Shown here: piece by piece, positions 1 to 6,463 of the stretch
How positions within the stretch are numbered: the stretch's first letter is position 1
Layout: each line of letters opens with the position of its first letter
Source: CAZEZY01 sp964516635
GTDB taxonomy: Bacteria > Pseudomonadota > Gammaproteobacteria > Burkholderiales > Burkholderiaceae_C
DNA: 16,893 nucleotides
Assembly: GCA_964516635.1 (NCBI GenBank)
Contig: CAZEZY010000044.1
Coordinates: forward strand, 1 to 16,893
Direction: 5' to 3'
Program-made: the position numbers and the translations under genes
Notes under the pieces: generated by a model
What the model was told of the DNA's origin: nothing
Databases searched by the model: none
The model's input: only the letters and a program-made list of their open reading frames with translations

Positions 1-501
1 AACCAGATCAGCATGTTGTTCGGTGGTCGCATTGCCGAAGAGGTCTTCATGAACCAGATGACCACCGGTGCCAGCAACGACTTCGAACGGGCCACCCACA
101 TCGCCCGCGACATGGTGATGCGCTACGGCATGAGCGATGCGCTAGGCCCGATGGTCTATGCGGAGAACGAGGGCGAGGTGTTCCTGGGCCGATCGGTGAC
201 CAAGACCACCAACATGAGCGAAGAGACCATGCGCAAGGTAGACATCGAGGTGCGCCGCATCATCGACGAGCAGTACGCACTGGCCCGTCGTCTGATCGAG
301 GAGCACTCCGACAAGATGCACGCCATGGCCAAGGCCCTGCTCGAATGGGAAACCATCGAAGCGGATCAGATCAACGACATCATGTCGGGCAAGCCACCCC
401 GTCCGCCCAAAGACTTCACCCCGCGCAATCCGAGCGCGGGCGGTGGCGGCAGTGGTGGTACACCGGCCGTCAAAACCGATCCGGCGCCCACCGCTGCCTG
501 A
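1..501 (+). CDS. ftsH: ATP-dependent zinc metalloprotease FtsH, C-terminal part (5' end outside window)
   Basis: Membrane-anchored AAA+ protease that degrades misfolded membrane proteins and some regulatory proteins. Only the last 166 codons are present, with the reading frame open from base 1. The piece starts in the M41 peptidase domain, after the HEXXH zinc site. It keeps the LFGGRIAEE helix and the TGASNDFERAT segment, whose Asp (residue 27 of the fragment) corresponds to the third zinc ligand of the family. GEVFLGRSV and the ETIEADQI region are also typical of proteobacterial FtsH. The tail after about residue 125 is a low-complexity linker rich in Pro and Gly (PPRPPKD, then a GGGGSGG run), the part that normally varies between species. 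A terminator follows, then folP, the widespread ftsH-folP-glmM order. Identification is secure; the AAA+ domain and membrane segments lie outside the window. Confidence 0.97.
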   Translation, partial: NQISMLFGGRIAEEVFMNQMTTGASNDFERATHIARDMVMRYGMSDALGPMVYAENEGEVFLGRSVTKTTNMSEETMRKVDIEVRRIIDEQYALARRLIEEHSDKMHAMAKALLEWETIEADQINDIMSGKPPRPPKDFTPRNPSAGGGGSGGTPAVKTDPAPTAA

Positions 502-522
502 TCGCATCGTTCTACCGTTTCC

Positions 523-548
523 AGGGGCCGACAGGCCCCTGTTCTTTT
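523..548 (+). terminator. Rho-independent terminator after ftsH
   Basis: A perfect 7-bp GC-rich stem, AGGGGCC (523-529) with GGCCCCT (534-540), closes a GACA loop and is followed by the T-rich run GTTCTTTT (541-548). It begins 22 bases after the ftsH stop. It lies immediately before folP, so folP would need read-through or its own promoter. The run also contains the TTG that could be read as an upstream folP start. Confidence 0.75.
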
Positions 549-561
549 GGTCCATCCACCG

Positions 562-1419
562 ATGTCAACCCTCTGGCACACCACCCGATTCCAGATCAAC
601 CTGACCCGTCCGGTGGTCATGGGCATCGTCAACATCACACCCGACTCCTTCTCCGATGGTGGCCGGTTTCTCGATCCAGCGGCTGCCCTCAAGCAGGCCG
701 AAAAGCTGGTGGAGGAGGGGGCTGGCATTCTGGATGTGGGTGCCGAGTCCACCCGACCGGGCGCCCCGCCGCTGCCACTGGAGCAGGAGCGGGATCGCCT
801 GCTTCCGGTGGTTCGCGAACTGGTGCGGTGGCAGGTGCCCATTTCCATCGACACCTACAAGCCCGAGGTGATGCAGGCGGGTCTTGATCTGGGTGTCGAC
901 ATCGTCAACGACGTCTGGGCCTTGCGGCGCACGGGCGAAGCCGGTTGCTCTGCGGAATCGGTGGTGGCCCGCCATGGCTCCTGTGGTTTGTGCCTGATGC
1001 ACATGCATCTGGAGCCCCGGTCGATGCAGATCGCGCCGATGGAGGGGGACGCCGTCCCGCAAGTCCGGGCTTTTCTGCTGGCGCGTGCGGCTCACATGCA
1101 GAATCTGGGCGTGGCCCACGAGCGCATCGTGCTCGATGCGGGCATCGGTTTTGGGAAGACGGTTGATCAGAATTTTGCGCTCCTGGCCCGCCAGTGCGAA
1201 TTGCTGACGCTGGGTTTTCCGCTGCTGGCCGGTTGGTCGCGCAAGTCCACCCTGGGTCGGGTGACGGGTCGCGATCAGGCCAGCGAGCGGGTGGTGTCGA
1301 GCGTCACCGCCGCGGTCCTCGCTGCCGATCGAGGTGCCCGGGTGCTGCGGGTGCACGATGTCGCCGCCACCGTCGAGGGACTGAAGGTGTGGCAGGCCAT
1401 GAACGCCCAGGCGCGATAA
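562..1419 (+). CDS. folP: Dihydropteroate synthase (folate biosynthesis)
   Basis: Condenses 6-hydroxymethyl-7,8-dihydropterin pyrophosphate with p-aminobenzoate to give dihydropteroate, the sulfonamide-sensitive step of folate synthesis in the cytoplasm. The 285-residue TIM-barrel protein shows the family signatures in order: MGIVNITPDSFSDGG near the N-terminus, ILDVGAESTRPGA, DIVNDVWALR, a LCLMHMH strand, DAGIGFGKT, and the GWSRKSTLG loop that contacts p-aminobenzoate and phosphate, then RVHDV near the C-terminus. I chose the ATG at 562. The in-frame TTG at 547 would sit in the T-run of the preceding terminator and add only five residues. No strong Shine-Dalgarno sequence is visible before either start. 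glmM follows after 31 bases, and the two are probably cotranscribed. Length and motifs are normal, with no sign of damage. Confidence 0.96.
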   Translation: MSTLWHTTRFQINLTRPVVMGIVNITPDSFSDGGRFLDPAAALKQAEKLVEEGAGILDVGAESTRPGAPPLPLEQERDRLLPVVRELVRWQVPISIDTYKPEVMQAGLDLGVDIVNDVWALRRTGEAGCSAESVVARHGSCGLCLMHMHLEPRSMQIAPMEGDAVPQVRAFLLARAAHMQNLGVAHERIVLDAGIGFGKTVDQNFALLARQCELLTLGFPLLAGWSRKSTLGRVTGRDQASERVVSSVTAAVLAADRGARVLRVHDVAATVEGLKVWQAMNAQAR

Positions 1420-1450
1420 TCTCAACGTTAAACGTCCATCAGAACGACTC

Positions 1451-2782
1451 ATGACTCGACAATTTTTCGGAACCGACGGCATCAGGGGAACGGTCGGGGA
1501 GCCTCCCATCACGCCCGATTTCGTCTTGCGGCTGGCTCATGCCGTGGGGCGGGTTCTCAAGCGGACCGAGGCGCATCCGGTGGTGCTCATCGGCAAGGAC
1601 ACCCGCATTTCCGGCTACATGCTGGAAAGCGCACTCGAAAGCGGTTTCAACTCCGCCGGGGTGGACGTGGTCCTGCTGGGCCCGGTTCCCACGCCTGCCG
1701 TGGCGTACCTCACCCGGGCCCAGCGTGCCACCCTGGGCGTCGTGATTTCGGCCAGCCACAACCCCTATGCCGACAACGGGATCAAGTTCTTCAATGCCAT
1801 GGGCGCGAAACTGCCTGACGATTGGGAGCGAGCGGTCGAGGAAGCGCTGCAGGATCCACCGGTCTGGGTCGATTCCTCGCAATTGGGCAAGACCCGCCGG
1901 CTCGACGACGCGGCTGGGCGTTACATCGAATTCTGCAAGAGCACGTTTCCGGGCGATCTCACGCTCAAGGGCCTGAAGATCGTGGTGGATGCGGCTCATG
2001 GCGCGGCCTATCACATTGCGCCGAAGGTGTTTCACGAACTCGGTGCCGATGTCATCGAGATCGGTTGCCAGCCCGATGGTTTCAACATCAATGCCGGCCA
2101 TGGGGCAACGCATCCGGAAGCGCTCATCGAGGCTGTCGTGCAACAGCGTGCCGACGTGGGCATTGCGCTGGACGGGGATGCCGACCGGCTGCTCATGGTG
2201 GATGGCAATGGACGTCTGTTCAACGGCGACGAATTGCTGTACCTGCTGGCCGATGACCGCCTGGGGCGAGACGAGGTGGTGCCCGGTGTGGTGGGCACCC
2301 TCATGACCAACATGGCGGTGGAGGTGGCCCTGAAGCAGCGTGGGGTGCCCTTTGTCCGTGCCAAGGTCGGTGACCGTTACGTGCTCGAAGAACTGATTCG
2401 CCACCGCTGGACCCTGGGCGGCGAGGGATCTGGCCATCTGCTCATCCTTGACAAACACACCACGGGCGATGCCCTGGTTTCTGCCTTGCAAGTCCTTCAG
2501 GCCTGTGCACGGAGTGGCGAAACACTGGGGTCGCTGCTCAAGGACATCACGCTGTTTCCTCAGGTGCTCATCAATGTCCGCCTGCAGCCAGGGCAGGACT
2601 GGAAGGCCAATGCTTTGCTGTCTCGTCGCATCAACGAAGCCGAGCTGGCCCTCGGTGAAGAGGGCCGGGTGCTGATCCGCGCCAGTGGCACCGAACCGTT
2701 GCTCCGTGTGATGGTCGAGGCTCGCCAACCCGAACAGGCCCAGGCCTGGGCGCAAGCGCTGGCGGAAGCGGTTGGGGCATGA
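1451..2782 (+). CDS. glmM: Phosphoglucosamine mutase
   Basis: Interconverts glucosamine-6-phosphate and glucosamine-1-phosphate, the step before GlmU in UDP-N-acetylglucosamine synthesis for peptidoglycan and lipopolysaccharide. The 443-residue protein is of the usual bacterial GlmM length. It has the FFGTDGIRG start, the phosphoserine loop SASHNPYADNG with active-site Ser102, the Mg2+ loop DGDADR (241-246), the sugar-binding GGEGSGH (323-329) and the C-terminal phosphate-binding RASGTEPLLR (410-419). All catalytic residues are intact. No clear Shine-Dalgarno sequence precedes the ATG at 1451. The stop codon overlaps the ATG of the next gene (ATGA at 2779-2782), which implies translational coupling with the downstream acetyltransferase. 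Confidence 0.97.
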   Translation: MTRQFFGTDGIRGTVGEPPITPDFVLRLAHAVGRVLKRTEAHPVVLIGKDTRISGYMLESALESGFNSAGVDVVLLGPVPTPAVAYLTRAQRATLGVVISASHNPYADNGIKFFNAMGAKLPDDWERAVEEALQDPPVWVDSSQLGKTRRLDDAAGRYIEFCKSTFPGDLTLKGLKIVVDAAHGAAYHIAPKVFHELGADVIEIGCQPDGFNINAGHGATHPEALIEAVVQQRADVGIALDGDADRLLMVDGNGRLFNGDELLYLLADDRLGRDEVVPGVVGTLMTNMAVEVALKQRGVPFVRAKVGDRYVLEELIRHRWTLGGEGSGHLLILDKHTTGDALVSALQVLQACARSGETLGSLLKDITLFPQVLINVRLQPGQDWKANALLSRRINEAELALGEEGRVLIRASGTEPLLRVMVEARQPEQAQAWAQALAEAVGA

Positions 2783-3273
2783 GTCACCACGACATCCGCA
2801 TCGTTCTGGCCGATTATTCGGACCCGGCCCATGCCCGTGCCGTGGTGGAGGTGCTCAACGCCTATGCCAGCGATCCGGCCGGTGGCGGTGAAGCCCTCAG
2901 CGCGTTTGCCCGTCAGCATCTGGTGGCCGAACTGGCCAGACGCCCGCAGGCCTTCAGCGTGCTGGCCTGGGATGGAGAGCAGGCAGTCGGTCTGGTGAAT
3001 GCCATCGAGGGTTTTTCCACCTTCAAATGCCGCCCGCTGGTCAATGTCCACGATGTGGCCGTTCTCGCCAGCCATCGGGGCCAGCGCATTGCCGAGCGCA
3101 TGCTGGCCATGGTGGCATCGCTGGCGCGTGAGCGCGGCGCCTGCAAGCTGACGCTGGAGGTGCTTTCCGGCAATCACCCGGCATTGAAGCTCTACCGCCG
3201 GATCGGGTTTGAGGACTATCAGCTGGATCCCTCACTCGGTGAAGCGCGATTCATGCAAAAATGGCTGGCATGA
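2779..3273 (+). CDS. GNAT-family N-acetyltransferase, substrate unknown
   Basis: A 164-residue protein with the Gcn5-related N-acetyltransferase fold. The strand VNVHDVAV is followed by the acetyl-CoA pyrophosphate-binding loop SHRGQRIAERML (the R/Q-x-x-G-x-G/A type motif A, about residues 97-108). Next come the LTLEVLSGNHPALKLYRRIGF segment (motif B, with the usual Asn and Tyr near the CoA) and a short C-terminal strand. This pattern is common to small-molecule and protein acetyltransferases, and the substrate cannot be read from sequence. The start is fixed by the 4-base overlap with glmM, and its own stop overlaps the next ATG (3270-3273) in the same way. The position between a cell-envelope sugar gene and an exported redoxin gives no firm functional clue. 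I do not call it RimI because family-specific residues are not evident. Confidence 0.85.
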   Translation: MSHHDIRIVLADYSDPAHARAVVEVLNAYASDPAGGGEALSAFARQHLVAELARRPQAFSVLAWDGEQAVGLVNAIEGFSTFKCRPLVNVHDVAVLASHRGQRIAERMLAMVASLARERGACKLTLEVLSGNHPALKLYRRIGFEDYQLDPSLGEARFMQKWLA

Positions 3274-3809
3274 GCCGCCCTCATCATCGTCGATCTTTCC
3301 TTCGTGAGGCGACGGCGCTGGCCCTGGCCGGCACCGTCTTGCCCGCGTGGGCACAGCCTGCGTCGGCAGCCGCCGAAGAAGCCCGCGCACCGGAATTGCC
3401 CGTTGTCGGCTCCACGCTCCGGGTCCCGCCCATCGCCCTGCTGGATGGCACCCGCTTCGAGCCCGCAGGTACCGACCGTCCGGTGCTCATTTACTGGTGG
3501 GCCAGCACTTGCCCTTTCTGTGCCCTGCAGAGTCCTGCCATGGAAGCTTTCTGGCGCGAACATCGGGGACGATTCCATTTTCTGGGCCTGTCCATCGACC
3601 GGCGAGCCGATCTCGCCCGTGCGTATCTCAGCAGCCGAGGCTACACCTTCCCATCGGCCTGGGCCAGTCCGGAATGGCGCAAGCAGTTCCCCAAACCGAA
3701 GGGTCTGCCGATCACGATCGTGCTCGATCGACAGGGCAAGGTGCTGGCAGCCGAGCGGGGTCAGATGTTCCCTGAAGATGTCGCTGCCTTCAGCGCATTT
3801 CTGGGCTGA
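3270..3809 (+). CDS. Tat-exported TlpA/AhpC-TSA-like thioredoxin-fold protein
   Basis: A 179-residue redoxin predicted to work outside the cytoplasm, probably as a thiol-disulfide reductase. The N-terminus has a twin-arginine signal, HHRRSFLREA, followed by a hydrophobic stretch and an AWA/ASAA cleavage region near residues 26-34. The thioredoxin fold follows: a WWASTCPFCALQSP active site with a CPFC motif, then GLSIDRRADLARAYL, and the cis-proline loop KGLPITIVLD near the C-terminal third. I chose the ATG at 3270 because it repeats the 4-base ATGA overlap used by the gene before it. An in-frame ATG at 3261 would add three residues and keep the signal peptide. The Tat signal suggests the protein is exported folded, which is less usual for TlpA-type proteins than Sec export or a membrane anchor. 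The physiological partner is unknown. Confidence 0.85.
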   Translation: MSRPHHRRSFLREATALALAGTVLPAWAQPASAAAEEARAPELPVVGSTLRVPPIALLDGTRFEPAGTDRPVLIYWWASTCPFCALQSPAMEAFWREHRGRFHFLGLSIDRRADLARAYLSSRGYTFPSAWASPEWRKQFPKPKGLPITIVLDRQGKVLAAERGQMFPEDVAAFSAFLG

Positions 3810-3821
3810 TTGCTGCTCGCG

Positions 3822-3837
3822 CCGGTCACCGGTTTTT
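3822..3837 (+). terminator. Possible weak intrinsic terminator after the redoxin gene
   Basis: A short CCGG-TCA-CCGG hairpin (3822-3832) is followed directly by five T residues (3833-3837), 12 bases after the redoxin stop. The 4-bp stem is short, so termination may be partial. The T-run merges into the first half of the putative Pho box of ppk1. Confidence 0.35.
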
Positions 3838-3854
3838 CATCAATCTGTCATATT
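3834..3854 (+). promoter_or_regulatory. Putative PhoB box upstream of ppk1
   Basis: The 21 bases hold two half-sites with 11-bp spacing. The second, CTGTCATATT (3845-3854), is an excellent match to the PhoB half-site CTGTCAT plus A/T tail. The first, TTTTCAT (3834-3840), matches at 5 of 7 positions. A possible -10 element AATAAT lies at 3873-3878, which is further downstream than usual for a PhoB promoter, so the transcription start remains uncertain. With phoBR in the same cluster, PhoB activation of ppk1 under phosphate limitation is the simplest reading. Confidence 0.6.
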
Positions 3855-3878
3855 GAAGGGGGGTCACTGCCCAATAAT

Positions 3879-3917
3879 GGAGGGTGAACACATGGCCACC
3901 TCATGACACCCGAATGA
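3879..3917 (+). promoter_or_regulatory. ppk1 leader with two chained four-codon ORFs (MATS, MTPE)
   Basis: A strong Shine-Dalgarno sequence, GGAGGG (3879-3884), stands 7 bases before an ATG at 3892 that reads only Met-Ala-Thr-Ser-stop (3892-3906). Its stop overlaps a second ATG at 3903, reading Met-Thr-Pro-Glu-stop (3903-3917), whose stop in turn overlaps the ppk1 ATG at 3914. Both junctions are ATGA. No Shine-Dalgarno sequence lies directly before 3914. The sequence shows the chain plainly; that ribosomes use it as a re-initiation relay is inference. A GTG at 3884, in frame with ppk1, is an alternative start but would overlap the Shine-Dalgarno sequence. Confidence 0.5.
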
Positions 3918-5986
3918 CAGCCCACCTCGCCGCAAAAAACGGTTTTCTGGACCGGGATCAGAGCATCCTGGCCTTCAACGAGCGGGTTCTCGACTGGGCC
4001 CGCCGCCCAGATGTCCCGTTGCTGGAACGGCTGCGATACCTGTCGATTGTGTCGTCCAACCTCGACGAGTTTTTCGAGGTCCGCTTTGCGCCGCACCTCA
4101 GCGCGTTTCAGACCCATGAGCAACGGGGCCCCATCAATGCCCAGACGTTCCGGGAAGTGGCGGCCAAAGTGCACACGCTGGTCGGTCAGCAATACACGAT
4201 CTACAACGACGAACTCCTGCCCCAGCTGGAAAAGCGCGGGATCAAGTTGCTGGCGCACAGCGAGCGCAACGCGGCACAGCGTCGCTGGGTGAAGGAGTAC
4301 TTCACTCAGGAAGTGCAACCGCTTCTGCTGCCGATCGGTCTGGACCCGTCGCACCCCTTCCCGCAGGTCGCCAACAAGTCGCTCAACTTCATTGTTCGCC
4401 TGACGGGGCGGGACGCTTTTGGCCGAGAAAACGAGATCGCCATCGTCAAGGTGCCTCGTGCGCTGCCACGGTATGCCCGCATTCCCGGGCAGCGAAATGC
4501 CAAGATCCAGTGCTTCGCCTCCATCTCCAGCATCATCCGTTCCCACTTGAACGACCTGTTTCCTGGCCGCACGGTGACGGAGTTTTCCCAGTTCCGGGTT
4601 ACGCGCCATTCCGATCTGGCGCTCGATGAAGAGGAGGTCAAGAACCTGCGCACCGCCATGCGGCTGGGGCTGCAGCAGCGTCATTATGGTCAGGCGCTGC
4701 GCCTGGAAGTGTCGGCCGGCTGTTCGGATTTCCTGTCGGACTTCCTGCTTCAACAGTTCAACCTGCCATCCGACACGCTGTTCCGGGTCCCCGGTCCGGT
4801 CAACCTGGTGAGACTCAACCAGCTGATCGACATGCTGGATGCTCCCGCTCTGCGGTTCGAGCCCTACCAGGCGGGCTGGCCTGCCCAGCTCACGCCCGGT
4901 CAGTCGTTTTTTGAACGGCTCAAGAAGGGCGATGTGCTCATTCACCAGCCGTACGAAAGTTTCGATGCCGTTCTGGCTTTTCTGCGCGAAGCCGTGGAAG
5001 ACCCGAATGTGCTCGCCATCAAGCAGACCATCTACCGGACCGGTTCCAAGGGCGAGATGGCCGAACTCCTGCGCGAGGCCGTCCGGCGTGGGAAGGAGGT
5101 CACGGTGGTGGTTGAACTCAAGGCCCGCTTCGACGAAGAGGCCAACATCAGCTATGCCGAACGGCTGGAGTCGGTCGGGGCTCAGGTGGTCTACGGCATC
5201 GTCGGCCTCAAGACCCACGCCAAGATGCTGCTCGTGACCCGGCGCGAAGAGAGCCGCATCGTGCGGTATGCCCACATCTCCACGGGGAACTACAACCCGG
5301 GAACCGCCAGGCTCTATACCGACATCAGCTACCTGACCGCCGATGACGCCCTGACTTCCGATCTGGAGCAGGTCTTTCTGCATCTGGCCAGTCAGAACCG
5401 ATTGCCTCGGCTCAACAAGGTGCTGGTGGCGCCCTTCACCTTGCACAAAGGCATGCTCGAGCGCATGGAAGCGACGGTGGCCGCCGCGAAGGAGGGCAAG
5501 GAAGCCCGCATCATCATCAAGGCCAATTCGCTGACCGACGAGCCGCTGGCCCGTGCGCTGGCGCATGCCTCGCAGCAGGGGGTTCAGGTCGACGCCATCA
5601 TCCGTGGTGCCTGCATCCTGCCTGCAGGCATACCGGGTTACACCGATCGCATTCAGATCCGTTCCATCATCGGGCGATTGCTCGAGCATTCCCGGGTGTT
5701 CTACTTCCGATACGGTGATCAGGAAGAACTCTGGCTCTCCAGCGCCGACTGGATGAACCGGAACATGCTGCGCCGCATCGAACTCGCCTGGCCCGTGAAC
5801 GACCCGGCCCTCCGACATCGTCTGATGGAAGAGTGCATCCACCAGTACCTTCAGGATGCCCGCGATGCCTGGATCCTCCAGCCCGACGGCACCTACACCA
5901 GGGCTTCCAGCCACACTGGAAAAGGCCGCAACCCGCTGCACTCGGCTCAGGCCACCCTGATGGCGCGCCATGGCAGCAAAGGATGA
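3914..5986 (+). CDS. ppk1: Polyphosphate kinase 1
   Basis: Reversibly makes long-chain polyphosphate from ATP through a phosphohistidine intermediate. The 690-residue protein has the full family layout: an N-terminal domain with SSNLDEFFEVRF (about residues 47-58), a head domain, and two phospholipase-D-like C-terminal domains. Counted from the ATG at 3914, the autophosphorylated histidine of GLKTHAKML is His435 and the second conserved histidine of LLEHSRVF is His592. The Mg-binding arginines fall at Arg375 (TIYRTGSKG) and Arg405 (KARFDEEANI). These numbers coincide with those known for the E. coli enzyme, which supports this start over the GTG at 3884. A Pho-box-like site and an unusual leader precede it. 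sixA follows after 3 bases and is probably cotranscribed. All catalytic residues are present. Confidence 0.96.
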   Translation: MTAHLAAKNGFLDRDQSILAFNERVLDWARRPDVPLLERLRYLSIVSSNLDEFFEVRFAPHLSAFQTHEQRGPINAQTFREVAAKVHTLVGQQYTIYNDELLPQLEKRGIKLLAHSERNAAQRRWVKEYFTQEVQPLLLPIGLDPSHPFPQVANKSLNFIVRLTGRDAFGRENEIAIVKVPRALPRYARIPGQRNAKIQCFASISSIIRSHLNDLFPGRTVTEFSQFRVTRHSDLALDEEEVKNLRTAMRLGLQQRHYGQALRLEVSAGCSDFLSDFLLQQFNLPSDTLFRVPGPVNLVRLNQLIDMLDAPALRFEPYQAGWPAQLTPGQSFFERLKKGDVLIHQPYESFDAVLAFLREAVEDPNVLAIKQTIYRTGSKGEMAELLREAVRRGKEVTVVVELKARFDEEANISYAERLESVGAQVVYGIVGLKTHAKMLLVTRREESRIVRYAHISTGNYNPGTARLYTDISYLTADDALTSDLEQVFLHLASQNRLPRLNKVLVAPFTLHKGMLERMEATVAAAKEGKEARIIIKANSLTDEPLARALAHASQQGVQVDAIIRGACILPAGIPGYTDRIQIRSIIGRLLEHSRVFYFRYGDQEELWLSSADWMNRNMLRRIELAWPVNDPALRHRLMEECIHQYLQDARDAWILQPDGTYTRASSHTGKGRNPLHSAQATLMARHGSKG

Positions 5987-5989
5987 CCC

Positions 5990-6463
5990 ATGGACCTCAT
6001 ACTCTGGCGTCATGCCGAAGCCGAAGACCTCGAAGAAACCGATGACGGCGGGGGGGCTGATCTGTCCAGACGACTGACCAGCAAAGGGGAAAGACAGGCC
6101 AGCCGGATGGCTGCCTGGCTCGACCGGCAGTTACCGGAAGGGGTGCGTATCTACTGCAGCCCGGCGGTGCGCACCGAGCAGACCGTGATTGCGCTGGGTC
6201 GGAAGTACAAGGCCCGAGAAGAACTGGGTCCGGACCGTTCCTATGAGGATCTGCTGGCACTGGCCCAATGGCCAGACAGCCGACAACCCACCCTCATCGT
6301 CGGGCATCAGCCCACCCTGGGCCAGACGATTGCCCACTTGCTGCGACTGAGCGAACCCGAGTGCTCGGTTCGAAAGGGCGCGGTGTGGTGGCTCCGTCAG
6401 CGCGAACGCGAGGGCAGGGTCCAGACGGTGCTGATCACCGTGCAGTCCCCCGAACTGCTCTAG
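5990..6463 (+). CDS. sixA: SixA-type phosphohistidine phosphatase
   Basis: A 157-residue histidine phosphatase (phosphoglycerate-mutase-like superfamily). In E. coli SixA removes phosphate from histidine of phosphorelay or nitrogen-PTS proteins. The catalytic RHG-type motif here is LWRHAEAE with Arg7 and nucleophile His8, as in SixA. Arg61 in CSPAVRTEQT and the second catalytic histidine His106 in LIVGHQPTLG complete the active site. A good Shine-Dalgarno sequence, AAAGGA (5978-5983), precedes the ATG at 5990, three bases after the ppk1 stop, so it shares the ppk1 transcript. Its stop codon overlaps the ppx stop on the other strand. The natural substrate is not shown by the sequence. The neighbouring PPK1 works through a phosphohistidine, which makes a link to phosphate or polyphosphate control plausible but unproven. 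Confidence 0.88.
   Translation: MDLILWRHAEAEDLEETDDGGGADLSRRLTSKGERQASRMAAWLDRQLPEGVRIYCSPAVRTEQTVIALGRKYKAREELGPDRSYEDLLALAQWPDSRQPTLIVGHQPTLGQTIAHLLRLSEPECSVRKGAVWWLRQREREGRVQTVLITVQSPELL

Noticed and set aside
565..1512. 315-codon minus-strand open frame opposite folP
   Set aside because: His- and Gly-rich composition typical of antisense translation; folP on the plus strand explains the region.
1439..2755. 438-codon open frame on the minus strand opposite glmM
   Set aside because: Antisense shadow of a clearly functional glmM, with no family motifs or ribosome-binding site.
3855..3867. GGGTCAC as a third PhoB half-site in front of ppk1
   Set aside because: Its spacing is out of the 11-bp phase of the other two units and the flanking G-run is unlike a PhoB site.
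3884..3913. GTG at 3884 as the ppk1 start
   Set aside because: It overlaps the GGAGGG Shine-Dalgarno sequence. The ATG at 3914 also places the catalytic residues at the numbers known from the E. coli enzyme. It stays possible, not preferred.
3848..6013. 721-codon open frame on the minus strand opposite ppk1
   Set aside because: It mirrors ppk1 almost exactly, has no recognisable domain and is rich in residues typical of antisense frames of GC-rich genes. The ppk1 reading has all catalytic residues.
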